Part shown: positions 1 through 6,303 of the stretch, piece after piece
Layout of the letters: each line of letters opens with the position of its first letter
How positions within the stretch are numbered: the stretch's first letter is position 1
NCBI GenBank assembly: GCA_046316025.1
Contig: JBKCXU010000005.1
Span: 1-25,159, forward strand
Source: JAJTHJ01 sp046316025
GTDB lineage: Bacteria; Pseudomonadota; Gammaproteobacteria; Burkholderiales; Burkholderiaceae_F
Length of the DNA stretch: 25,159 bases
Direction: 5' to 3'
Notes under the pieces: model-generated
Told to the model about the DNA's origin: nothing
Databases searched by the model: none
What the model saw: only the letters and a program-made list of their open reading frames with translations
Made by a program: the position numbers and the translations under genes

Positions 1-1046
1 TCGACGACGAGGATTTCTTCCAGCCCCTCGGCAAAGCCGCGGATGGTTTGCGCTTCCAGCGGCCAGACCATCCCGCACTTGAAAAGACGCACGCCGATAT
101 CGCGGCAGGTGTCTTCGTCCAGGCCCAGGTCGGCGAGCGCCTGGCGCGTGTCCAGAAACGCCTTGCCGCTGGCGACGATGCCGAAGCGCGCATGGGGCGA
201 GTCGATCACCGTATGGTTGAGCTTGTTCGCGCGGCAATAGGCGAGCGCGGCGTAGAGCTTGTAGTCGAGCAGCCGCGCCTCCTGCTCCAGCGGCGTGTCC
301 GGCCAGCGGATGTTGAGTCCCCCGGCGGGCATCCGGAAGTCGGCCGGCAGAACGATGTTCAGGCGCTCGGGATCGACCACCACCGAGGCCGAGGCCTCCA
401 CCACCTCGGTGACCGTCTTCATGCCCACCCAGACGCCCGCATAGCGGCTCATCGCAAAGCCGTGCAGGCCAAGGTCGAGGTATTCCTGCACGGTGGCCGG
501 ATACAGCACCGGCATCATGCAGGCCTTGAAGATGTGGTCGGACTGGTGCGGCAGCGTGGAGCTCTTCGCACCGTGATCGTCGCCGGCCAGCGCCAGCACG
601 CCGCCGTGCGGGCTGGTGCCGGCGGCGTTGGCGTGCTTGAACACATCGCCGCAGCGATCCACCCCCGGCCCCTTGCCGTACCACATCGAAAACACGCCGT
701 CGTACTTGGCGCCGGGGAACATGTTGACCTGCTGCGTGCCCCACACGCTGGTGGCGGCCAGATCCTCGTTCAGCCCCGGCTGGAACTTCACGTGCTGCGC
801 GTCAAGATGCTTGCGCGCGCGCCAAGCGGTTTGATCCACGCTGCCCAGCGGCGAGCCGCGATAGCCGGTGATGAAGCCCGCGGTGTTCAAACCGGCCAAC
901 ACGTCGCGCTGCCGCTGCAACATTGCGAGCCGGATCAGCGCCTGCGTACCGCTCATGTAGGCGCGGCCGCGGTCGAGCGTCCACTTGTCGTCAAGGGTGA
1001 CTTCCGCCAGGGCGCGGCGGACGGCTTCGGGCAGGGGTGCGTTCAT
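1..1046 (-). CDS. Indolepyruvate ferredoxin oxidoreductase (IorA/IorB fusion type), 5' part only
   Basis: This minus-strand frame is open from ATG at 1046 to the window edge, giving about 348 N-terminal residues of a protein that is much longer in its family. The product oxidatively decarboxylates arylpyruvates such as indolepyruvate to aryl-acetyl-CoA with ferredoxin or a similar acceptor, a step in aromatic amino acid breakdown. The N-terminal segment shows family blocks: LDDKWTLDRGRAYMSGTQAL, the GYRGSPLGS loop, FQPGLNEDLAATSVWGTQQV, MWYGKGPGVDRCGDVFKHAN, GTSPHGGVLALAGDDHGAKS and STLPHQSDH. These belong to the thiamine-diphosphate/POR N-terminal region of the fused bacterial enzyme. The ferredoxin-type, TPP C-terminal and gamma domains should lie left of the window. 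No frameshift is visible. Family assignment is firm; the exact aryl substrate is not shown by sequence. Confidence 0.88.
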   Translation of the reverse strand, partial: MNAPLPEAVRRALAEVTLDDKWTLDRGRAYMSGTQALIRLAMLQRQRDVLAGLNTAGFITGYRGSPLGSVDQTAWRARKHLDAQHVKFQPGLNEDLAATSVWGTQQVNMFPGAKYDGVFSMWYGKGPGVDRCGDVFKHANAAGTSPHGGVLALAGDDHGAKSSTLPHQSDHIFKACMMPVLYPATVQEYLDLGLHGFAMSRYAGVWVGMKTVTEVVEASASVVVDPERLNIVLPADFRMPAGGLNIRWPDTPLEQEARLLDYKLYAALAYCRANKLNHTVIDSPHARFGIVASGKAFLDTRQALADLGLDEDTCRDIGVRLFKCGMVWPLEAQTIRGFAEGLEEILVV

Positions 1047-1450
1047 CGGGCGGGCCTCATCCAAGAATCGTGTTCCGGGGGGCGCACCGGATCGCGGCAG
1101 TGATGACCGTGATCGGGCAGCGCGACCGGCGCGTCCACCTCGTGAGCGGGGCCGGCTGGAGCGGCAGGTTAGCACCGGCGCGGCGCAACCGCGAACACTT
1201 CGGCGCCCCGCTGAGGCCGCCGGCGCCGACCTCGATCCGGCGCGGCCCGGACGTCATCGTCCCTGCCGTCATGTACGATGCCGCGCTCTTACCCGTGCAC
1301 GCGATGGCGACCAGAAAGAAGACCGCGAACAAGGCCGCAGCCGCCGTCGAGCCGGCGGCCGCCCGCGCCAATGCTGCGCCGCCCGAGTCGCCCGTACCAA
1401 CCCCCGCGCCGAGCGCAGCGCCCCCTTCCGTAGCAAAGGAGAACACGAAA
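1047..1450. other. Intergenic region between divergent genes, possible 5' extension of the next ORF
   Basis: About 400 bases separate the divergent starts at 1046 (minus) and 1451 (plus). From the ATG at 1304 the frame of the following gene is open and alanine/proline/lysine-rich (begins MATRKKTANK), with GC-rich third positions, so it could be translated. It has no Shine-Dalgarno sequence. A TACGAT hexamer at 1274-1279 is a weak -10 candidate without a recognisable -35. Nothing else was recognised here. Confidence 0.3.
1435..1441 (+). promoter_or_regulatory. Shine-Dalgarno sequence deciding the start at 1451
   Basis: AAAGGAG lies 9 bases before ATG 1451. It is the only good ribosome-binding site in this open frame and favours 1451 over the upstream in-frame ATG at 1304. 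Confidence 0.55.
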
Positions 1451-1759
1451 ATGGCTGACGAGACCCTTGCCGCCCCCGCCACCGACGCCCAGCGCCCGCA
1501 AGTGCGTGTGGCGGTTTCGCCCAGCCTGGGCGAGAACGTCGTTTACGCCGACGGCGTGCAGTCGCTGGCGATCCGCGGCGGCGTCGGACACTTCGACCTG
1601 TATCAGATTCTCGGTACCGACAAAGCAGGCGAGCAGCGGATGATCACGCACCGGATGGTGGTGCCGATCGCCGCGTTGAACGAGATGCTGCAAATGCTGG
1701 CCGCCGCTGCCAATGCGACGCGCGAGCGTGCGCAGCAGGGCGCCGAAGCGGCGAAATAG
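1451..1759 (+). CDS. Small conserved-type protein of unknown function (DUF3467-like)
   Basis: This frame encodes 102 residues from ATG 1451, which has a good Shine-Dalgarno. The protein begins MADETLAAPA and has a compact beta-rich middle (VVYADGVQSLAIRGGVGHFD). It then has a hydrophobic/basic stretch (RMITHRMVVPIAALNEMLQM) and an alanine-rich tail. There is no signal peptide or membrane segment. The pattern 'VVYAD..', a beta strand, then '..VVPIAALNEML' recalls DUF3467-type proteins, but the match is weak and from memory. If translation starts at ATG 1304 the protein gains a 49-residue, low-complexity, basic and proline-rich extension. The gene stands alone between divergent and convergent neighbours. 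No function is claimed. Confidence 0.55.
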   Translation: MADETLAAPATDAQRPQVRVAVSPSLGENVVYADGVQSLAIRGGVGHFDLYQILGTDKAGEQRMITHRMVVPIAALNEMLQMLAAAANATRERAQQGAEAAK

Positions 1760-1766
1760 TCGACCC

Positions 1767-1783
1767 AAGCGCCCCCGGCGCTT
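1767..1783. terminator. GC-rich hairpin just after a stop codon (possible terminator)
   Basis: AAGCGCC and GGCGCTT form 7-bp perfect arms around a 3-base loop, 7 bases after the stop at 1759. No T-run follows, so it is at best a weak or Rho-assisted terminator. A second 7-bp hairpin (CCCGCGC / GCGCGGG) lies at 1797-1813. Confidence 0.3.
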
Positions 1784-1837
1784 CTGGCTTGGTCGGCCCG
1801 CGCGCTGCGCGGGACCTGCTGCTCCACTGCCCCAACA

Positions 1838-1866
1838 GCAGATCCCTCGCTGCGCTCGGGATGACA
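1838..1866. repeat. Short dispersed repeat of the 'GATCCCTCGCTGCGCTCGGG' type
   Basis: The core GATCCCTCGCTGCGCTCGGG followed by ATGAC is an imperfect palindrome that resembles a small intergenic repeat common in GC-rich proteobacterial genomes. Only one copy lies in this window, so the call rests on family resemblance. It lies between convergent genes. Confidence 0.4.
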
Positions 1867-1900
1867 GTTTCGCCCGCGAGCGCCGCGCTGGCCCGCAGCA

Positions 1901-2305
1901 CTAAACGGGCATGGGCTGCCGGTCGCTCAGGCGCAGCCAGCCGCGCGCGATGCGGTAGATCGCCCAGAGGCCGAGCACGATCAGGCCGACGATCCAGGTC
2001 GCCACGCCGACCACCACGACCAGCAGCACCGCCGATACCACGGCCACCACGATCGTCCACAGCAGCGCGTACCAGAAGGTGCGGATCTGCCAGCTGAAGT
2101 GCGACTCCAGCCAGCTGCCGCGCGCGTCGCTGCGCTTCACGTAGTTGATGATCACGGCGATGATCGACGGCCAACCAAAGATGAATGAGCCGATCAGTGT
2201 GGCCGCGCCAAAGGCGCCGATTACCAGGCTCAGCGCGTGCAGCGCATAGACCAGCGTGACGGTGTTGACGAGCGAGCGTTCGTTATCGGGCAGGGGCGTG
2301 GACAT
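1901..2305 (-). CDS. DUF4870 (Tic20-like) small membrane protein
   Basis: The protein has 134 residues if started at the ATG of MSTPLPDNER (2305). An in-frame start at 2326 would add seven residues. After a short polar N-terminus there is a hydrophobic segment (TLVYALHALSLVIGAFGAATLIGSFIFGW), then a loop with NYVKRSDARGSWLESHFSWQIRTFWYA. A second long hydrophobic region (LLWTIVVAVVSAVLLVVVVG, then VATWIVGLIVLGLWAIYRIARGW) is followed by a short polar tail. The motif 'S.LESHFSWQIRTFWY.L' followed by 'IYRIARGWL' is typical of DUF4870 inner-membrane proteins. Their function is unknown. It is downstream of and co-oriented with the aminotransferase gene, 48 bases after its stop. Confidence 0.75.
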   Translation of the reverse strand: MSTPLPDNERSLVNTVTLVYALHALSLVIGAFGAATLIGSFIFGWPSIIAVIINYVKRSDARGSWLESHFSWQIRTFWYALLWTIVVAVVSAVLLVVVVGVATWIVGLIVLGLWAIYRIARGWLRLSDRQPMPV

Positions 2306-2353
2306 GGTCGGTTCTCCGCAAGGCAAAGTGCCGCGAGCATACGCGCAGCGCGG

Positions 2354-3532
2354 CTACTGCCGCCGCAAATAGCCGGCCAGCCGCGCCGCGCCGTCGGCCA
2401 GCCGCTGCGGCGTGGACGCAAAGCACCAACGCAGCCAGCCTTCGCCCTCGGGGCCGAAGGCCACGCCTGGCGCCAGCCCCAGGCCCGCCTCGCGCACCAG
2501 TGCCTTGGCGCAGGCGAGGCTGTCGTCGCTGGCGCCGGGGATGCGAAAGAAGAGATACATCGCGCCGGCCGGGGGCGCGGCGATCACGCCGGGCAGGTCG
2601 GCCAACTGCGCGAGCAACGCCGCTCGCGCGGTGCGCAGCCGCGCCTGCACGTGCGCGACCCAGGGCTCCCCCTGCTCCAGCGCCACTGCCGCGGCCTTCT
2701 GCACAAACGGCGGCGCGCACGAGGTGTTGAACTCGATCAGCTTGCCGATCTGCTCGATCAGCGGCGCCGGCGCCGCGAGCCAGCCCAGCCGCCAGCCGGT
2801 CATCGACCAGGCCTTGGAAAACGTGTTGGCGCTGACGTAGCGGTCGTCGGCCTCTACCTGCCCGAGCACGCCGGGGGCCAGCCCGTCGGCGGTGTCGAAG
2901 GCGATGCGCTCGTAGGCATCGTCGCTGACGAGCCAGATGCCGTGCCGCCGGCAGTGCGCGAGCAGCGCGTCCCATTGCGGCTGCGGCATCGTCCAGCCGG
3001 TCGGATTGTTGGGCGAGTTGACCAGCACCATCCGTGTGGCCGGCGTGGCGGCATCGAGCAACCGGTCCAGGTCGAGCGACCACGCGCCGTCGCGGTTGGA
3101 TAGCGGCACCCGCACCACCTGCGCCCCGAGGATTTCCGGGATCGCCGTCAGGTTCGGCCACACCGGCGTGACGACCGCCACCCGGTCCCCCGGCGACAGC
3201 AGCGCCTGCGCCGCCAGCATCAGCGCATTGACGCCGGCGCTGGTCACCGCGATCCGCTCCGGCCCGAGCGGCACGCGCGGCGCGCGCAGCCGGTTCAGGT
3301 ACGCGGCCAGCGCCGCGCGCAGCTCGGCCAGCCCTAGGTTGTGCCCATAGAAGCAGTCGCCTGCGGCGAGTGCGGCGATGGCCGCATCGCGAATGAAGGC
3401 CGGGGTCGTCTCGTCGCCTTCGCCGAACCAGAATGGCAGCACGTCGCTGCGGCCGATGCCGGCGTTGGCGACCTCGCGGATGCGCGAGGCGGGCAGGCGT
3501 TCGATGGCGGGGCGAGCGGCGGCGGAGAGCAT
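2354..3532 (-). CDS. PLP-dependent class I/II aminotransferase
   Basis: This 392-residue protein has the usual length for fold-type I aminotransferases. Visible landmarks are NSPNNPTG (around residue 175; the Asn contacts the cofactor), SDDAYERI (Asp204 pairs with the pyridine nitrogen, Tyr207 with the phenolic oxygen) and NTFSKAWSMTGWRLGW, with Lys240 as the Schiff-base lysine. The C-terminal arginine that binds the substrate carboxylate is in LRWCFA. It transfers an amino group between an amino acid and a 2-oxo acid in the cytoplasm. The substrate cannot be read from the sequence; AspC-, AruH- and DapC-like members all look like this. The start at 3532 gives the normal N-terminus. A dispersed repeat lies just upstream of the start. 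Confidence 0.85.
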   Translation of the reverse strand: MLSAAARPAIERLPASRIREVANAGIGRSDVLPFWFGEGDETTPAFIRDAAIAALAAGDCFYGHNLGLAELRAALAAYLNRLRAPRVPLGPERIAVTSAGVNALMLAAQALLSPGDRVAVVTPVWPNLTAIPEILGAQVVRVPLSNRDGAWSLDLDRLLDAATPATRMVLVNSPNNPTGWTMPQPQWDALLAHCRRHGIWLVSDDAYERIAFDTADGLAPGVLGQVEADDRYVSANTFSKAWSMTGWRLGWLAAPAPLIEQIGKLIEFNTSCAPPFVQKAAAVALEQGEPWVAHVQARLRTARAALLAQLADLPGVIAAPPAGAMYLFFRIPGASDDSLACAKALVREAGLGLAPGVAFGPEGEGWLRWCFASTPQRLADGAARLAGYLRRQ

Positions 3533-3579
3533 CGGCAGCGGGCGAGCAAAGCGCCCAGTCTAGGCCTGTGCCTCATTCT

Positions 3580-3708
3580 GTCTTCAGACGAGTCGGCCAG
3601 TTTCGTCGTTCCCGCGGAAGCGGGAACCCAGCCGGTATTGCGCCGAAGCTGGATTCCCGCTTCCGCGGGAATGACGAGCCGTTGCTGTCCGATTGAATTG
3701 GAATTGGA
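3580..3708. repeat. Dispersed palindromic repeat, copy R1
   Basis: The 73-bp core at 3604-3676 consists of two hairpin arms (CGTTCCCGCGGAAGCGGGAA and TTCCCGCTTCCGCGGGAA) joined by a spacer. Each arm is itself a hairpin and the two are complementary. It resembles the dRS3-like 'ATTCCCGC..GCGGGAAT' repeats of betaproteobacteria. Similarity to copy R2 continues on both sides, from about 3580 to 3708, ending 4 bases before the minus-strand stop codon at 3713-3715. Confidence 0.85.
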
Positions 3709-3712
3709 ACGA

Positions 3713-4798
3713 CTACACCGGCCGCCGCTGCCCGTCGTCGTCGATGAAGAAAAGTTCCCACGCCGCGCTGCCGTTGCGGCACAGACCGAAGCGGAACGGC
3801 AGCCGCTCGCGCCCCGGGTGGGCAAAGCGCAGGTCGGCGTACCACACGCAGGTGGTCGCGCCGCGCTCGACGGCGTGCAGTGCCGGGTACTCGGCAAACC
3901 AACGGTAGAACGCAAACTCCGGCTGCGCCCAGGCTTCGCGCGCGAGTGCCGCTTCGCCTTCGCCGCCGTGGCGGGGCACACGCTGCCACTGCGCTTGCGC
4001 CAGCGGCATGTACGGGGCGGAAAAGCGGCGGATGAAGTTGTCGTCGGGGGTCGCCACCAGCGGTTCGCTGCGGCGCGTGTTGACGTGGGCCACGTGCCAG
4101 GTCGTGCCGTCGTCGACGAACACCGTCCAGTTAAAGGGCGAGGCCGGCCGCGGTGTGGCGGCCACTTGTTGCGCGGCGATGCCTTGGCGCGCCGCGTAGT
4201 CGCGCGCGTAGGCGAGCGCTTCCGCTTGCCCCTGCACCGCCACGCCGACCCAGCCCGCGACCAGCAGCAGCGACAGCGCCGCCGGCACGCGCGAGCGGCG
4301 CCACAGCGCCGAGCCGATCAGCCCGGCCATCAGCAGCCCGCTCACCACGAGGTCGATGATGAACACCGCGCCCAGGCCGAAGCGTGCATCCGACAGCGGC
4401 GCCAGTAGCATCGTGCCGAAGGCGGTGATCCAGTCGCCGGCGATGTGGATGCCGATCGCCGCCGCCGACAACCAGGCGTAGCGGCGCCAGGCCGTGCGCC
4501 GGCGGAAGATCAGCGCAAACAGCGCGCCCAGCGCGAGCGCCCAGAACGGCAGCACCAGCAGCGAATGCGTGACGCCGCGGTGCCCGCGCAGGTAGGCGAG
4601 CTCCGACACGGAGCGCAGCACGAAGTCGGAATCCGGAAAGGTCGCCGCGACGAGCCCTACCACCACCGCCTGCCATACCGGCACGCGCGGGCCGAACACG
4701 CGCTCGGCCCGCAGCGAAAGCGGCGGCGCCGCATCCGGTGCGCGCGCCAGCAAGCGCCCGAGCAGGGCGCCGGAGAGTGCGTGGGTCAGGGTGTCCAT
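3713..4798 (-). CDS. YdjM/DUF457-type membrane-bound metal-dependent hydrolase
   Basis: The 361-residue protein starts MDTLTHALSGALLGRL, the typical opening of the YdjM/DUF457 family, with His6 as a likely metal ligand. Other conserved polar positions sit at the membrane face: FPDSD (Asp56, Asp58), HRGVTHS (His73, His78) and GIHIAGDWITAF (His118, Asp122). At least four hydrophobic segments occupy the first 190 residues (for example near 42-54, 78-98, 108-120 and 140-160). The last 170 residues are largely soluble and end near FIDDDGQRRPV. Family members are annotated as inner-membrane hydrolases on motif grounds; no substrate is known to me. The gene lies alone between two direct copies of one repeat (3580-3708 and 4882-5010). 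Confidence 0.82.
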   Translation of the reverse strand: MDTLTHALSGALLGRLLARAPDAAPPLSLRAERVFGPRVPVWQAVVVGLVAATFPDSDFVLRSVSELAYLRGHRGVTHSLLVLPFWALALGALFALIFRRRTAWRRYAWLSAAAIGIHIAGDWITAFGTMLLAPLSDARFGLGAVFIIDLVVSGLLMAGLIGSALWRRSRVPAALSLLLVAGWVGVAVQGQAEALAYARDYAARQGIAAQQVAATPRPASPFNWTVFVDDGTTWHVAHVNTRRSEPLVATPDDNFIRRFSAPYMPLAQAQWQRVPRHGGEGEAALAREAWAQPEFAFYRWFAEYPALHAVERGATTCVWYADLRFAHPGRERLPFRFGLCRNGSAAWELFFIDDDGQRRPV

Positions 4799-4881
4799 GG
4801 GGCGGCCAAAGGCCGCGATTGGACGCCGGCGCCGCGGGCGGCGTCAATCCGGGTTTGCCGGGACTGGCCGCGGCCTTACTT

Positions 4882-5010
4882 CGTTTTCAGACCTTCGGGC
4901 AGTTTCGTCGTTCCCGCACCAGCGGGAACCCAGCCGGTCTTGCGACGAAGCTGGATTCCCGCTGGCGCGGGAATGACGAACTGTTGTCGTCCGAGCGAAG
5001 TGAAATCGGA
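4882..5010. repeat. Dispersed palindromic repeat, copy R2
   Basis: This copy has the same orientation and layout as copy R1. The core is at 4906-4978 (arms CGTTCCCGCACCAGCGGGAA and TTCCCGCTGGCGCGGGAA). The loop bases differ (GCACCAGC against GCGGAAGC) but both arms change together, so pairing is kept. The right flank (4983-5010) matches R1 at 21 of 28 positions and ends 1 base before the PIN-gene stop codon. Confidence 0.85.
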
Positions 5011-5011
5011 G

Positions 5012-5443
5012 TTACGCAGATGGGTCGATCGCCAGCACCGCGCGCAGCGCCTCGACGGCGGTGCCCACACGCACGCCACCGACACGGCGTCCAAACAGGC
5101 TGCCGAAGTGTTGCGCATCGCCGGTGATGAGCCAGTCGCAGCGCGCGGCGATAGCGGCGGCCAGAATCGGCGCGTCTTTATCCGGCAGTACCGATGCCGC
5201 GGCGACTTCGCTCGGCCCGCCCTCACGGACGGTCTCGACCGCGGCGAGCAGCGCGACCAGGTCGGCCAGCGCGGCGGGCCGTTTGGCGGCGAGGTTGCGG
5301 CGGGCTTCTTCCTGGGCAAAGCGCGAGGTTGCGAGCGTCACGCGGCCAGCTGCGGCCAGCTCAAAGAACACGCGTAACCGGCTGTCGCTGCGGTAGGCGG
5401 CGCTGAACAGGATGTTCGCGTCGAGAGATACCCGCGGCGTCAT
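5012..5443 (-). CDS. PIN-domain ribonuclease toxin
   Basis: The 143-residue protein begins MTPRVSLDANILFSAAYRSD, the beta1-alpha1 start of a PIN domain with Asp8. The other acidic metal ligands are visible: Glu45 or Glu46 in RFAQEEARRN, Asp90 in PDKDAPILAAA, and Asp109 in LITGDAQHF. PIN toxins cut RNA with Mg or Mn and are inhibited by a co-expressed antitoxin. The start at 5443 overlaps the end of the upstream AbrB-type gene by an ATGA (5440-5443), so the two are translationally coupled, antitoxin first. The longer open frame reaching to 6400 is only read-through of another frame. Confidence in a type II toxin-antitoxin pair is good. The RNA target is unknown. Confidence 0.85.
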   Translation of the reverse strand: MTPRVSLDANILFSAAYRSDSRLRVFFELAAAGRVTLATSRFAQEEARRNLAAKRPAALADLVALLAAVETVREGGPSEVAAASVLPDKDAPILAAAIAARCDWLITGDAQHFGSLFGRRVGGVRVGTAVEALRAVLAIDPSA

Positions 5444-5700
5444 CGCCGCCGCGCCGGCCGACGGGCCAGCTTGCGGGCGGCCGCGTACAGGTCGTCGGGG
5501 ATGGCGGTGGTGCGCTCGAACCCGGCGATGCGCTCGTCCGAGTACATCTCCACCGGCAGCACGGCCACCGGGCGCAGCACGATGGCCCCGTCGGGCAGCG
5601 TTTCGACCGACAGCGGCACCTCCGGCGCCCAGCCGGCGCGGTCGAGCGCGGCGCGCGGGATCGTCAATTGGCCTTTGCGGCCCAGGCGGGCGAGTTCCAT
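5440..5700 (-). CDS. AbrB/MazE-fold antitoxin
   Basis: The 86-residue protein starts MELARLGRKGQLTIPRAALD. The K-G-Q-L-T-I-P-R-A signature marks the swapped-hairpin AbrB/SpoVT DNA-binding domain in residues 1-50. The C-terminal part (YSDERIAGFERTTAIPDD, ending in a basic tail RKLARRPARRR) would hold the toxin-binding segment. Such antitoxins bind the partner nuclease and repress their own promoter. The start ATG at 5700 has no Shine-Dalgarno sequence and lies 8 bases after a TATACT box, so the mRNA is probably leaderless. The stop overlaps the PIN toxin start. Confidence 0.82.
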   Translation of the reverse strand: MELARLGRKGQLTIPRAALDRAGWAPEVPLSVETLPDGAIVLRPVAVLPVEMYSDERIAGFERTTAIPDDLYAAARKLARRPARRR

Positions 5701-5708
5701 GAGAAAAA

Positions 5709-5714
5709 AGTATA
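5709..5714 (-). promoter_or_regulatory. -10 box of the toxin-antitoxin operon (leaderless promoter)
   Basis: On the minus strand TATACT (5 of 6 consensus) is followed by TTTTTCTC and the ATG at 5700. A transcription start 7-9 bases after the box falls on or next to the ATG. No -35 box is seen at the usual distance. GCCGG-rich inverted repeats occupy 5720-5751 and could be the autoregulatory operator. Confidence 0.5.
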
Positions 5715-5751
5715 CGGCGAGCCGGTTGCCCGGCGTGCCGGAATGCCGGCC

Positions 5752-6123
5752 CTACACATGCTGATCGATCAGGATGGCGTTGCCGTCCGGATCGGTGAGG
5801 ACGATGTGTGCGGGGCCGCTGCCGGCCTCGTCGGCCTCTTGCGCGAGCGGCACGCCGGCGGCCTTCAGCCGCCGCTGGACTTCGCGCACGTCGGTGAACG
5901 GGGCGACCGGCTGCGCGTTGGCGTCCCAGCCCGGGTTGAAGGTGAGCAGGTTCTTCTCGAACATGCCTTGAAACAACCCGATCGTCGCGCTGCCGTTTTT
6001 CATGATCAACCAGCCTTGCGCAGGGTCGCCGGCAAACGGCACAAAGCCGAGCCGCGCGTAGAACGCCTGCGAGGCGGCGATGTCTTTCACTGCGAGACTG
6101 ACCGAAAACGCTCCAAGCTCCAT
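5752..6123 (-). CDS. VOC (glyoxalase/bleomycin resistance fold) family protein
   Basis: The 123-residue single-domain protein starts MELGAFSVSLAVKDIAASQAFYARLGFVPF and ends with HIVLTDPDGNAILIDQHV. This is the standard beta-alpha-beta-beta-beta layout of the vicinal oxygen chelate superfamily, in two modules (roughly 5-55 and 65-122). The metal-ligand positions look incomplete. The first strand has SVSLAV where glyoxalase I has a His, and the last strand ends IDQ rather than carrying the usual Glu. It is therefore unlikely to be glyoxalase I and may be a binding protein or an enzyme of other specificity. It lies 51 bases upstream of the antitoxin gene on the same strand. Confidence 0.75.
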   Translation of the reverse strand: MELGAFSVSLAVKDIAASQAFYARLGFVPFAGDPAQGWLIMKNGSATIGLFQGMFEKNLLTFNPGWDANAQPVAPFTDVREVQRRLKAAGVPLAQEADEAGSGPAHIVLTDPDGNAILIDQHV

Positions 6124-6292
6124 CGATTTGCCCCCGGCATCGGCGCGCGTCGCCGCAGCGACTTACCTGCAAGTGTGCTTGTCGATTACTCTTTGTCTGG
6201 TTCGATGCTATGGCAGTCGCGGCGGACAGTCTCCGGGGCTGCCGGCGCCGTAGCGGACGGCGGCGCCCGGAAAGGCACCGGCCTAGGTTTTT

Positions 6293-6296
6293 GAGG
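6293..6296 (+). promoter_or_regulatory. Shine-Dalgarno sequence of the RhuM-family gene
   Basis: GAGG lies 7 bases before ATG 6304 and supports this start. The 180 bases upstream include a stretch of lower GC (about 6170-6215) than the surroundings, the likely promoter region, but no convincing -35/-10 pair was found. Confidence 0.45.
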
Positions 6297-6303
6297 CGAG
6301 TCG

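Noticed and set aside
1767..1813. Intrinsic terminators downstream of the small unknown protein
   Set aside because: The hairpins are real but neither has a following T-run on the plus strand, so a standard intrinsic terminator cannot be claimed; kept only as low-confidence hairpin.
3341..4408. 355-residue plus-strand frame over the aminotransferase start and YdjM-like gene
   Set aside because: It contains the translated repeat (PAEAGTQPVLRRSWIPASAG), a familiar spurious peptide, and otherwise shadows two real genes.
3580..5010. Repeats R1/R2 as a CRISPR array or as insertion-sequence ends
   Set aside because: Only two copies over 1 kb apart with a real gene between them, no spacers, no transposase and no target-site duplication seen.
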